Assembly (NCBI GenBank): GCA_014237365.1
Contig: JABZFQ010000054.1
Location: 1 to 46,185 of the forward strand
Direction of reading: 5' to 3'
Source: Desulfobacteraceae bacterium
Lineage (GTDB): Bacteria > Desulfobacterota > Desulfobacteria > Desulfobacterales > ETH-SRB1
DNA length: 46,185 bases
The notes under the pieces were generated by a model. It ran no database searches. It was given only the letters and a program-made list of their open reading frames with translations, and was not told where the DNA came from. A program made the translations under genes and the position numbers. This document shows positions 1-11,315 of this stretch, in pieces. Position 1 is the stretch's first letter; each line of letters begins with the position of its first letter.

Positions 1-1268
1 ATTCGCCCTTTATATTCTCCTGGAGGAATAAGTATTCTTCCAACCCTGATTTCTGCCGGCAGCAATCTCCAGTGGCGAACATCTGCCTGCTCCGATGCCC
101 AGCTTGCAGCTTGACTTGCTGATTTGACTAACAATCCAAGCAGTTCGCCGCCCCGACGCTTTGCAGTCTTATAAGCCTGCCTTGCTGCCAGATATTTTGC
201 GGTAGCTCTGGCAATAGCTTTTGCCTTAATGCTGTTGATCCTGTTTTTTAAATTCATTACAGCAATGGAAGCTATATCTTCCATTAATTTTGTTTCAAAA
301 ATATATGAACAACTATTGCTCAAATTTTCCAGATAAATCTTGCTTTTAGAAATTCGATATCTTCTTTTCTTAAACTCAGGATAAGCGATCTTAGCCACAT
401 GATTATCAGGCATTGGAACTAAAAAAATTGTTTCAGCTTTTACAGGCCCAAATCCATTGTAGTGGATAAAAAATATCTCTGCCAGGCTTTTTTTCTCAAT
501 CGGGTTAATAAACAAAACGTTACTATATTTATTTTGAATATTCCTAAATTCTTCATGAAAATCCAATGATAGAGACAATGTAAGTAAATTCTCAATCAGA
601 AAAACCGGCGGAGATACTCCATAGTTTCTAATATAGTCATTTTTATATATATTCTCAGCCTTCCAATAGGAGATATATGCATCATTTATCTCTCCTTCTG
701 TTTCGTAAAGAACGCCCATTAAAAAACGGATAAATGCATCTTCTCTGTAAACATTTTTTTTGTCATCCTCATATTGTGAATTGAAGATATTTAATTTGTT
801 GTCAATCTTTCTGGCTTCTACAAGAGCATCTTCAAGAGAACCCAAGCCGACATAGTTCATAGCCATAAATAAATTCACCAATGCACTTTCAAAATCTTCA
901 CCTCTATATGGAATGGTATTGTCGTTAATTATAAAAGATGCGATATGTTTTGAAATAGACTTAGTGTATAGCTCATCCATAATGGACTCAGCTTTAGCCA
1001 GACTCTGATTGCTTTCTGAATAACGGCGGGCATAATGAGCGAGAATTCCTTCATCTAAATAATAAATAACAGCATTTAGCTTATCAAAAGCTTTGGTATT
1101 TTTCCTTGCCAGATACCAGGCGGAATCAAATTCCTGGTTAAGAAGGTATTCATCAACCTTGGCATAATACTTAAGACTGGGGGCGCATGAGAAAAGCAAA
1201 AACCCCGACAGGATAAGAGGGCATAGAATAATTATAATATTCTGTCTGATCTTAGGCAAAATTGCCAT
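1..1268 (-). CDS. Lipoprotein of COG3014 type; 3' end runs off the window edge
   Basis: Open minus-strand frame translated by hand from ATG at 1268 (MAILPKIRQNIIIILCPLILSGFLLFSCAPSLKYYAKVDEYLL...); lipobox LLFSC; directly downstream of an LpoB-like gene. Confidence 0.65.
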   Translation of the reverse strand, partial: MAILPKIRQNIIIILCPLILSGFLLFSCAPSLKYYAKVDEYLLNQEFDSAWYLARKNTKAFDKLNAVIYYLDEGILAHYARRYSESNQSLAKAESIMDELYTKSISKHIASFIINDNTIPYRGEDFESALVNLFMAMNYVGLGSLEDALVEARKIDNKLNIFNSQYEDDKKNVYREDAFIRFLMGVLYETEGEINDAYISYWKAENIYKNDYIRNYGVSPPVFLIENLLTLSLSLDFHEEFRNIQNKYSNVLFINPIEKKSLAEIFFIHYNGFGPVKAETIFLVPMPDNHVAKIAYPEFKKRRYRISKSKIYLENLSNSCSYIFETKLMEDIASIAVMNLKNRINSIKAKAIARATAKYLAARQAYKTAKRRGGELLGLLVKSASQAASWASEQADVRHWRLLPAEIRVGRILIPPGEYKGR

Positions 1269-1277
1269 TTTGAAAAG

Positions 1278-1916
1278 CTACCATGATAATCCTGGCTTCT
1301 TAATAAGCTTTTTAATCTTCTTTTCGCCGACCCAAACCTTAATGTTATTTGCCATGGCAATTAGCTCAAGATTGACCTGATAATACATTACCGCCTTCCC
1401 GCTGGCTTCATCCCTAATAGTGTTTATTACGCCAATCAACATGAAATCCGCCCCAACTTCCTCGCCAGGGCCCTTCATGGTATCTTCTGAAGCGTGTCTA
1501 GCCATATCAAGTCTTTCCTCACGAATCTGAGCTCGTTCACCTTTTGAAGCTACAAATTGAACTTGCCCTGAATTAATCAAAGCCCTTTCAAGATCTTTAA
1601 CAAAAGTCTGAATATTTATATGCTCATGGCTCCGGTTTTTTATAAAACCCACAATCAATGTAGGCATCCGGTGCTTTTTGCTTTTAAAGCTTTCTAAGAA
1701 TGGTTGCTTAAGACAATCCCTAATCATATCCTCAGCAACCAATCTGGAATCAGTATCATTCCAGCGGCCGCTTATATCAATAATTTTATCGACGTCTATT
1801 CTTTTTATCTTTGGGGTTGAAGCGCAACTCGTCAAAAAGGAAGCAATTCCTATAATCATCATCATTAAAATAATTCTATGATGCTTCATTTTTTTCCTCT
1901 CGCCATTTCTTGACAT
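1278..1916 (-). CDS. LpoB-like (COG3417) penicillin-binding-protein activator lipoprotein
   Basis: Lipobox SFLTSCAS; GADFMLIGVINTIRDE...YYQVNLELI pattern of LpoB family; likely real start is the internal MKHHRI. Confidence 0.7.
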   Translation of the reverse strand: MSRNGERKKMKHHRIILMMMIIGIASFLTSCASTPKIKRIDVDKIIDISGRWNDTDSRLVAEDMIRDCLKQPFLESFKSKKHRMPTLIVGFIKNRSHEHINIQTFVKDLERALINSGQVQFVASKGERAQIREERLDMARHASEDTMKGPGEEVGADFMLIGVINTIRDEASGKAVMYYQVNLELIAMANNIKVWVGEKKIKKLIKKPGLSW

Positions 1917-1947
1917 AGCATATAAAAAGTGTTAGATATAAAAAAAT

Positions 1948-2021
1948 CGGGGCGTGGCGCAGTCTGGAAGCGCACTTGAATGGGGTTCAAGGGGTCGGAG
2001 GTTCAAATCCTCTCGCCCCGA
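1948..2021 (+). tRNA. tRNA-Pro (anticodon GGG)
   Basis: Cloverleaf by eye: acceptor CGGGGCG/CGCCCCG, anticodon stem CTTGA/TCAAG with loop ATGGGGT, T arm GGAGGTTCAAATCCTC, discriminator A. Confidence 0.93.
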
Positions 2022-2127
2022 TCAAAAAAGTTCAATAAATTGCATTTCCGTTTCGATGGTGACCTTGCCCACACCTTCGATGGAGTCCCGTGCGTTGACG
2101 CACAGGTTGATCAGGAGCTGATCAATC
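2022..2127 (-). pseudogene. Histidine kinase HATPase (N-box) fragment
   Basis: Minus frame reads KIDQLLINLCVNARDSIEGVGKVTIETEMQFIELF*, a typical HK N-box region, with no start or upstream domain. Confidence 0.6.
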
Positions 2128-2130
2128 TTA

Positions 2131-2154
2131 GGGAAGTTATTTAGTCCACGTTCC
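2131..2154. mobile_element. MITE-1 remnant (24 bp) flanked by TTA
   Basis: GGGAAGTTATTTAGTCCACGTTCC matches the right end of the 181-bp MITE-1; TTA at 2128-2130 and 2155-2157. Confidence 0.65.
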
Positions 2155-2159
2155 TTATA

Positions 2160-2843
2160 TCAATTTTTTGCGTTTTGTATAACTGTGGATTTCTGCATAG
2201 TTCTCAGCTTTGCCAGCTCCCAAATATAATCATAGAGATGAAGGCCCTTGCTGGCAGCTATTATTTCTCCATCTTTCACACCTATCTCCTGCGCCATATA
2301 CTCTTTTAACATCTGTATGGCTCCGAGATTAGCCGGAAAGCCTCCCCACAGATCCCACGATCTGAAGTAAACCATAAAATGAAGCTTTCCATAGCGGATT
2401 CGGGTATCAATGCCACGCAGGCAGGGAGGATCTTTTAGATATAAAGCCTCCTGATTACCCACTGTCATATATGCCTGGTTTGTGCCGTGGCCATCTTCTT
2501 TATACATACTGATTACTTCTGCTATCTGTGACTCAAGATACTGACCATAAGTATAATCTTCGGTAGGCTGTTTTTCAGAGGTCATAAGATAAGGAAGGTA
2601 CTCTTCTAAGTATCCATTGGCTACAGGGTTCGGAATTCCTAGAGATGGGGGTATGTCGGGAAGAAGCGGACGTATGCCGGGATGTTTTATGTGAATTGTT
2701 ATATAATCAAACTCAAGTCTCTCCTGTCCTTCATAACTGCCTCTGTCTATTTTATATCTGTGCCCACTATTTATAATGCTGTAAACGCACTGGTACCAGG
2801 CATCCGGTATGTCCCTGGCTTCTATTGATATTATATTCAACAT
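2160..2843 (-). CDS. Thymidylate synthase, archaeal-like
   Basis: PPCLRGIDTRIRYGKLHFMVYFRSWDLWGGFPANLGAIQMLKEYMAQEIG with the catalytic Cys/Arg/Asp/Asn context of thymidylate synthases. Confidence 0.75.
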   Translation of the reverse strand: MLNIISIEARDIPDAWYQCVYSIINSGHRYKIDRGSYEGQERLEFDYITIHIKHPGIRPLLPDIPPSLGIPNPVANGYLEEYLPYLMTSEKQPTEDYTYGQYLESQIAEVISMYKEDGHGTNQAYMTVGNQEALYLKDPPCLRGIDTRIRYGKLHFMVYFRSWDLWGGFPANLGAIQMLKEYMAQEIGVKDGEIIAASKGLHLYDYIWELAKLRTMQKSTVIQNAKN

Positions 2844-2925
2844 ATTATATTACAGCTATCGTTAAATGGTTGTTATTTATGGATATAGCTTAATTGTTAA
2901 AAAATTAGTCAATTGATGTATCTTA

Positions 2926-2948
2926 GGAACGGGGACGAAATAAAACCC
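2926..2948. mobile_element. MITE-1 left-end remnant
   Basis: TTA|GGAACGGGGACGAAATAAAACCC resembles the MITE-1 terminus GGAACGTGGACGAAATAACTTCCCC. Confidence 0.55.
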
Positions 2949-2985
2949 ATTTGACTATTTTTCAATCAACTCTTTAACTATATTA

Positions 2986-6539
<3,554 letters not shown>

Positions 6540-6996
6540 ATCTATTCCTTAATAAATAAACTATTAATATTAATAAGTAGTATTGTTTATAAGTCTAATA
6601 ACTTTTTAATTATTTAATTTTATTGATAAAATTATTATTATTTATTATCAAAAAATATAAATAATATTGTTTGATAATAATAGAAATATAAACATCATAT
6701 TTTATCTTGTTCATAAAAAACAAATTTTTGACAAATTATTATATCATTTTCAACAATTTTTTAATTGTATAGGAAATTATAAAATAGAATTCCCTTTAAA
6801 GTGAGTGAATATAAACGTTCATGCTGTTATTTTAATCCGCCTAAAGGGCGTTTTGTTCTTCCACAGGCAAACAAGCAGCCGTGCATCATCGGCCAAAAAA
6901 TCGGGCTCCGTGTTGTTATATTTTTTCATTTTATATATAAAAATATATACTGTTTACAGAGTAGTTACAAGAAATTTTTAAAAATAAACTTTTTAA

Positions 6997-7026
6997 GGAA
7001 TGGGGAAGTTATTTCGTCCACGTTCC
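6997..7026. mobile_element. MITE-1 deletion derivative (30 bp), TSD TAA
   Basis: TAA|GGAA-TGGGGAAGTTATTTCGTCCACGTTCC|TAA: first 4 nt of one end joined to the opposite end. Confidence 0.7.
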
Positions 7027-7039
7027 TAAGGATTCATTT

Positions 7040-10000
7040 ATGAAATTTATTGCAGATATTCATGTTCATTCTAAATTTGCAAGAGCAACAGCAAAAAATA
7101 TGGATCTTGAGAATCTATATATTTCAGCTCAACTTAAAGGAATAACAATTGTCGGAACTGGTGATTTTACACATAACGGATGGTTTTCGGAAATAAAAGA
7201 GAAATTGCAACCGGCTGAGGAAGGACTTTTTAAACTAAAAGATGAGTTATCTCAAAAATGCGATGAAAAAGTTCCATTATCATGCCGCAATAAAGTCCGC
7301 TTTCTTTTAACTTCAGAAATCAGCAATATATATAAGAAAAATAATAAAACTCGAAAAAATCATAATCTTGTATTTATGCCTGATCTTGATTCCGTATATA
7401 GCCTGAATTTAAAGTTAGATAAAATTGGTAATATAAAATCAGACGGAAGGCCCATTCTTGGTTTAGATGCCAGGGATCTTCTGGAGATAGTTCTAGAAAC
7501 ATCAGAATCAGCACTCTTTATACCCGCTCACATATGGACCCCCTGGTTTTCGCTTTTTGGTTCAAAATCAGGTTTTGATTCCATTGAAGAGTGTTTTGAA
7601 GATCTTTCTAATTATATTTATGCTGTAGAAACGGGTCTTTCTTCAGATCCATTGATGAACTGGAGGGTTTCAGGTCTGGACGGTCTTACGCTTGTATCAA
7701 ATTCTGATGCTCATTCCCCTTTTAATCTCGGCAGGGAAGCGAATATTTTTAGTACAAGCCTTTCTTATCCAAATGTTATATCGGCAATAAAATCAGGTAA
7801 TCCAGGAGAATTTTTAGGAACTTTCGAGTTTTATCCTGAGGAGGGAAAATACCATCTTGATGGACACAGAAAATGCAAGGTTTGTTTAAAGCCAAACCAG
7901 AGTATAGCAAATAATGGTTTGTGTAATGTATGTGGAAAACCCCTGACTCTCGGCGTGTTATACAGAATTGAAGAGTTGGCGGACCGACCCGAAGGTTTAA
8001 AACCGGAAAAATCACATCCATATTATAATATTATTCCTCTCGCAGAAATATTATCAGAAATTTTAAATGTAGGACCAAAATCTAAAAAAGTTCAGCGAAA
8101 TTATATGGCTGCGCTCGAATCCCTAGGGCCGGAATTCGAAATACTTCATAATCTTTCTATAAATAATATTGAAAAAGCCGGTATCCCTTTACTTGGAGAG
8201 GCAATTAATCGTATGCGCAAAAAAAAGGTTACTATTTTTCCAGGTTATGATGGAGAATATGGAAAGGTAAAAATTTTCATACAGGGCGAGAAGGAAAAAC
8301 TTTTAGGACAAAAACAACTGTTTATTATTCCTGAAGAGACAACTTCCCTTGTTGCAGACACTTTGGTTAAATCCTTAACGCATCAAAAAACTTGTAAAAT
8401 TCCAAAAAAACAGACACCCCGGTTTTCCAAAGAACCAATTAAAACAAAAGATAATACACCAGGAAAAATATTTAATCCACTTAATAAAGACCAGCTCAAA
8501 GCAGTTAAGCATAAAACCGGCCCTTTGTTGATTGTGGCCGGCCCGGGCACAGGTAAAACACTTACACTCACACACAGAATCGCTTATATTATCACAGAAA
8601 GAAAGGTTTCGACAGATAATATACTTGCTGTAACATTTACAAACAAAGCAGCTCGTGAAATGAGGGACAGGCTTTTATTATTAATGGATAAAACAAAAAA
8701 TCTGCCTGAAGTTACTACATTTCATTCTTTTTGTTTTAAAATTTTAAAAGATCTGAATAATGATAAAAATTATACGATAATAGATGATTATGATCGAAAG
8801 GAATTAATAATAGAGGCAATAAACCAGGCTGAAATTAAAGGAGTTAAAGTTTCAAGAAAACCCCTGGCCCTGTTAAAGATGATTGTTTTTGCTAAACAAA
8901 ACATACTTTCTCCGCAAGACAATTTAAAAGAAATAAATGAATCGGAAAGAGAAGAACTTTCTGTTATTTATAAGGAATATCAAAGTATTTTATCAACTGA
9001 GGAGCTTTACGATTATGAAGATTTGATTTTTAATATAGTAAGGCTGTTAGAATCAGAAATGGATTTTTGTAAAAAATATCAAGATAAATACAAATATATA
9101 TTTGTTGACGAATATCAGGATTTAAACCAGGGACAATATAGAATTATAAAAGCCCTTACAAAGCCTGACAGCAATATATGTGTTATCGGTGATCCAGACC
9201 AGTCAATATATGGATTCAGGGGTTCAGATATTCGTTATTTTAAGAGCTTTCTTAGAGACTACCCCGAAGCTGAGGCTATAAATCTAAATCAAAACTATCG
9301 ATCAACCGAAACCATACTTGAAGCATCATACCAGACCATAAAAAACCATAGAGATTACAATGCATTGGATTCTGCTTCACGTGTTTATTCCGATATTAAA
9401 GGGTCAAAAAAAATAAATATTATTGAGCTTGTTTCTGAAAAAGCTGAGGCCGTAGCTATTGGTAAGATAATCGAAAAAATGGTAGGAGGAATTGGATTTC
9501 ATTCTATTGACTACGGAAGCGTTGATAGTTCTTGTACAAAAAAACAAATGGGTTTTTCTGATTTTGCAGTGTTATTTAGATCCTGGATTCAAAGCAAGAT
9601 CATTGCAGATGTTTTTGATAAGGCCAATATTCCATATCAGATAATAAGTAGAGAAAATGCTTTTAATTCAAAGGGTGTTTCAGAGCTGTTATCTTTTTTA
9701 AAAATAATTGATGGGAGAGGTTCTTATATTGATTTTGAAAGAATTATATATTTAACAAAATCAGGTATCGGTAAAAAAACCTTAGAAACATTCAAAACAT
9801 GGTGTTATAAAAACAAATTTTCGCTTAAAGAAGCTATTTTAAAAGCTTGTCGTTTTCCTGTTGATGGTATGAGCAGGTCAAGCCAGCAGAAGCTTTATGA
9901 TTTTATTACTGATATCTTAAAAATAAAAGAAAAGATTAAAGATTTGATCCTTGAGGAAAAACTTTTGTATTTATCTGAAAAAACAAAAATCAAAGATATA

Positions 10001-10456
10001 ATTACAGAACAAGCCTTAAACGATATAATTGTTATGACACGCAATCCGGATGTAAAATCCAGAGACCTTCTTTCATCAGTAGCTCTTCATACAGATACGG
10101 ATATTTATTCCTCCCGGGCAGAAAAAGTCTCACTAATGACCATGCATACAGCCAAAGGTCTTGAGTTTCCGGTGGTTTTTATTTCCGGCTGCGAAGACGG
10201 ATTTATACCTATGAGAAAATACGGAGATGAAGAACCGGACATTGACGAAGAAAGAAGGTTGTTTTATGTAGCAATGACTCGTGCAAGAGAAAAACTTTAC
10301 TTTACATATGCAAAAAAACGCAGAGTTTATGGAAAGATGATTGCAAGAGAGATTTCTCCGTTTATAAACGATATAGAAATGAGTTTAATAAAACATGAAG
10401 AGAGCCATTTTAAAAAAACAAAAAAGAAAACCGGTGTTCAGTTAAAATTATTTTAA
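7040..10456 (+). CDS. PHP phosphoesterase with zinc ribbon (COG1379-like) fused to UvrD/Rep superfamily 1 helicase
   Basis: N-term DIHVHSKFA, CKVCLKPNQ...CNVCGKPL; C-term AGPGTGKTLTLTHRIAYII, FVDEYQDLNQGQYRI, GDPDQSIYGFRGSD, MTMHTAKGLEFPVVF, RRLFYVAMTRAREKLY. Confidence 0.93.
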   Translation: MKFIADIHVHSKFARATAKNMDLENLYISAQLKGITIVGTGDFTHNGWFSEIKEKLQPAEEGLFKLKDELSQKCDEKVPLSCRNKVRFLLTSEISNIYKKNNKTRKNHNLVFMPDLDSVYSLNLKLDKIGNIKSDGRPILGLDARDLLEIVLETSESALFIPAHIWTPWFSLFGSKSGFDSIEECFEDLSNYIYAVETGLSSDPLMNWRVSGLDGLTLVSNSDAHSPFNLGREANIFSTSLSYPNVISAIKSGNPGEFLGTFEFYPEEGKYHLDGHRKCKVCLKPNQSIANNGLCNVCGKPLTLGVLYRIEELADRPEGLKPEKSHPYYNIIPLAEILSEILNVGPKSKKVQRNYMAALESLGPEFEILHNLSINNIEKAGIPLLGEAINRMRKKKVTIFPGYDGEYGKVKIFIQGEKEKLLGQKQLFIIPEETTSLVADTLVKSLTHQKTCKIPKKQTPRFSKEPIKTKDNTPGKIFNPLNKDQLKAVKHKTGPLLIVAGPGTGKTLTLTHRIAYIITERKVSTDNILAVTFTNKAAREMRDRLLLLMDKTKNLPEVTTFHSFCFKILKDLNNDKNYTIIDDYDRKELIIEAINQAEIKGVKVSRKPLALLKMIVFAKQNILSPQDNLKEINESEREELSVIYKEYQSILSTEELYDYEDLIFNIVRLLESEMDFCKKYQDKYKYIFVDEYQDLNQGQYRIIKALTKPDSNICVIGDPDQSIYGFRGSDIRYFKSFLRDYPEAEAINLNQNYRSTETILEASYQTIKNHRDYNALDSASRVYSDIKGSKKINIIELVSEKAEAVAIGKIIEKMVGGIGFHSIDYGSVDSSCTKKQMGFSDFAVLFRSWIQSKIIADVFDKANIPYQIISRENAFNSKGVSELLSFLKIIDGRGSYIDFERIIYLTKSGIGKKTLETFKTWCYKNKFSLKEAILKACRFPVDGMSRSSQQKLYDFITDILKIKEKIKDLILEEKLLYLSEKTKIKDIITEQALNDIIVMTRNPDVKSRDLLSSVALHTDTDIYSSRAEKVSLMTMHTAKGLEFPVVFISGCEDGFIPMRKYGDEEPDIDEERRLFYVAMTRAREKLYFTYAKKRRVYGKMIAREISPFINDIEMSLIKHEESHFKKTKKKTGVQLKLF

Positions 10457-10637
10457 GGAACGTGGACGAATTAACTTCCCCAAGTAGGCGCACAGATTTG
10501 GGTCGAATTTATTTGATCTCAGATCACAAAAGTTGATGGAATAGCTTACCTATTTCAATATTTTTGGGATTTGAGATCAGACAAAGGCGATCTGAAGCTG
10601 TGATGCATAGTTGGGGAAGTTATTTCGTCCACGTTCC
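10457..10637. mobile_element. MITE-1 full copy A (181 bp), TSD TAA
   Basis: GGAACGTGGACGAATTAACTTCCCCAA...TTGGGGAAGTTATTTCGTCCACGTTCC; internal palindrome GATCTCAGATCACAAAA/TTTTTGGGATTTGAGATC; TAA at 10454-10456 and 10638-10640. Confidence 0.93.
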
Positions 10638-10683
10638 TAATCGTAAAGGTTCACCACAAAACGACACGGAGTTTCACTGAAAG

Positions 10684-10902
10684 ATGAAAATTGCTGACGA
10701 AACAACAGCTAAAGAAGCTATAGATATCTGGCGCAATAAAAACCCCAAAGAACAATTACGTTACATTCTACTATCCATTGAAACCCTGGAACTAAACCAG
10801 ATGCATTATGAAAATAGAGGTAACGAGAAAGGAGTTATAAGATCTGAAAACGCAATAGATATACTGATCCGGAGAAGAAAAGAAATAGAGGCCGAGTTAT
10901 AG
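10684..10902 (+). CDS. Small hypothetical protein (72 aa)
   Basis: ORF MKIADETTAKEAIDIWRNKNPKEQLRYILLSIETLELNQ between two MITE-1 copies; no family recognised. Confidence 0.45.
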   Translation: MKIADETTAKEAIDIWRNKNPKEQLRYILLSIETLELNQMHYENRGNEKGVIRSENAIDILIRRRKEIEAEL

Positions 10903-10948
10903 CTCGCCCGAATGGCGTCAGGTCAGTAGCGCATAATGACATTGGTAA

Positions 10949-11016
10949 GGAACGTGGACGAAATAACTTCCCCAAATCTGTGCGCCTACTTGGGGAAGTT
11001 ATTTCGTCCACGTTCC
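10949..11016. mobile_element. MITE-1 short derivative B (68 bp; two ends plus about 15 nt)
   Basis: GGAACGTGGACGAAATAACTTCCCCAAATCTGTGCGCCTACTTGGGGAAGTTATTTCGTCCACGTTCC; flanked by TAA / TTA. Confidence 0.9.
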
Positions 11017-11059
11017 TTAATATCTCAAATAAAGTCATAAGGCGATAGTGTCCCTTTAA

Positions 11060-11268
11060 TCACTCCAGCAGGAATGGAGGGATTTGTTGAGAAAACAAGG
11101 AAGGAGCTTGCCATACGGACTAAAGGAAGAAAGCTGCTTGAGTAGCTTGAAGGCATTTCAACCTCAAGAGTCAGCGGCTTGCTATAATAGCATTTCCGGT
11201 ATCAAAAACAGCGATATTGGGGCTAAAAACGGCTATTTCTGGAATATTAATCTAAATATTTCAAGATG
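11060..11268 (+). pseudogene. C-terminal remnant of a RAYT/IS200-like transposase, frameshifted
   Basis: One frame reads AGMEGFVEKTRKELAIRTKGRKLLE, another frame then reads GIKNSDIGAKNGYFWNINLNISR. Confidence 0.35.
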
Positions 11269-11315
11269 ATAGCGTGGCCCGACCCTAACTTACCCGACCC
11301 TAACTTCATTCTTCC

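Noticed and set aside
2160-2843. Composite transposon made of the two MITE-1 remnants around the thymidylate synthase
   Set aside because: The remnant ends point away from the gene (element interiors lie outside), so they would not form inward-acting composite ends; kept only as a bracketing observation.
6540-6800. AT-rich gap upstream of dnaN as a candidate oriC
   Set aside because: dnaN-gyrB context is suggestive, but I found no convincing DnaA boxes (TTATNCACA type) on either strand and no dnaA gene. A GC-skew calculation on the full genome would be needed.
6801-7043. 80-aa plus ORF before the PHP-UvrD gene
   Set aside because: Spans an AT-rich gap and a MITE footprint, no homology pattern, overlaps the next start.
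11276-11310. Short direct repeat CCCGACCCTAACTT x2
   Set aside because: Only two short units, no further structure; not enough to call an element.
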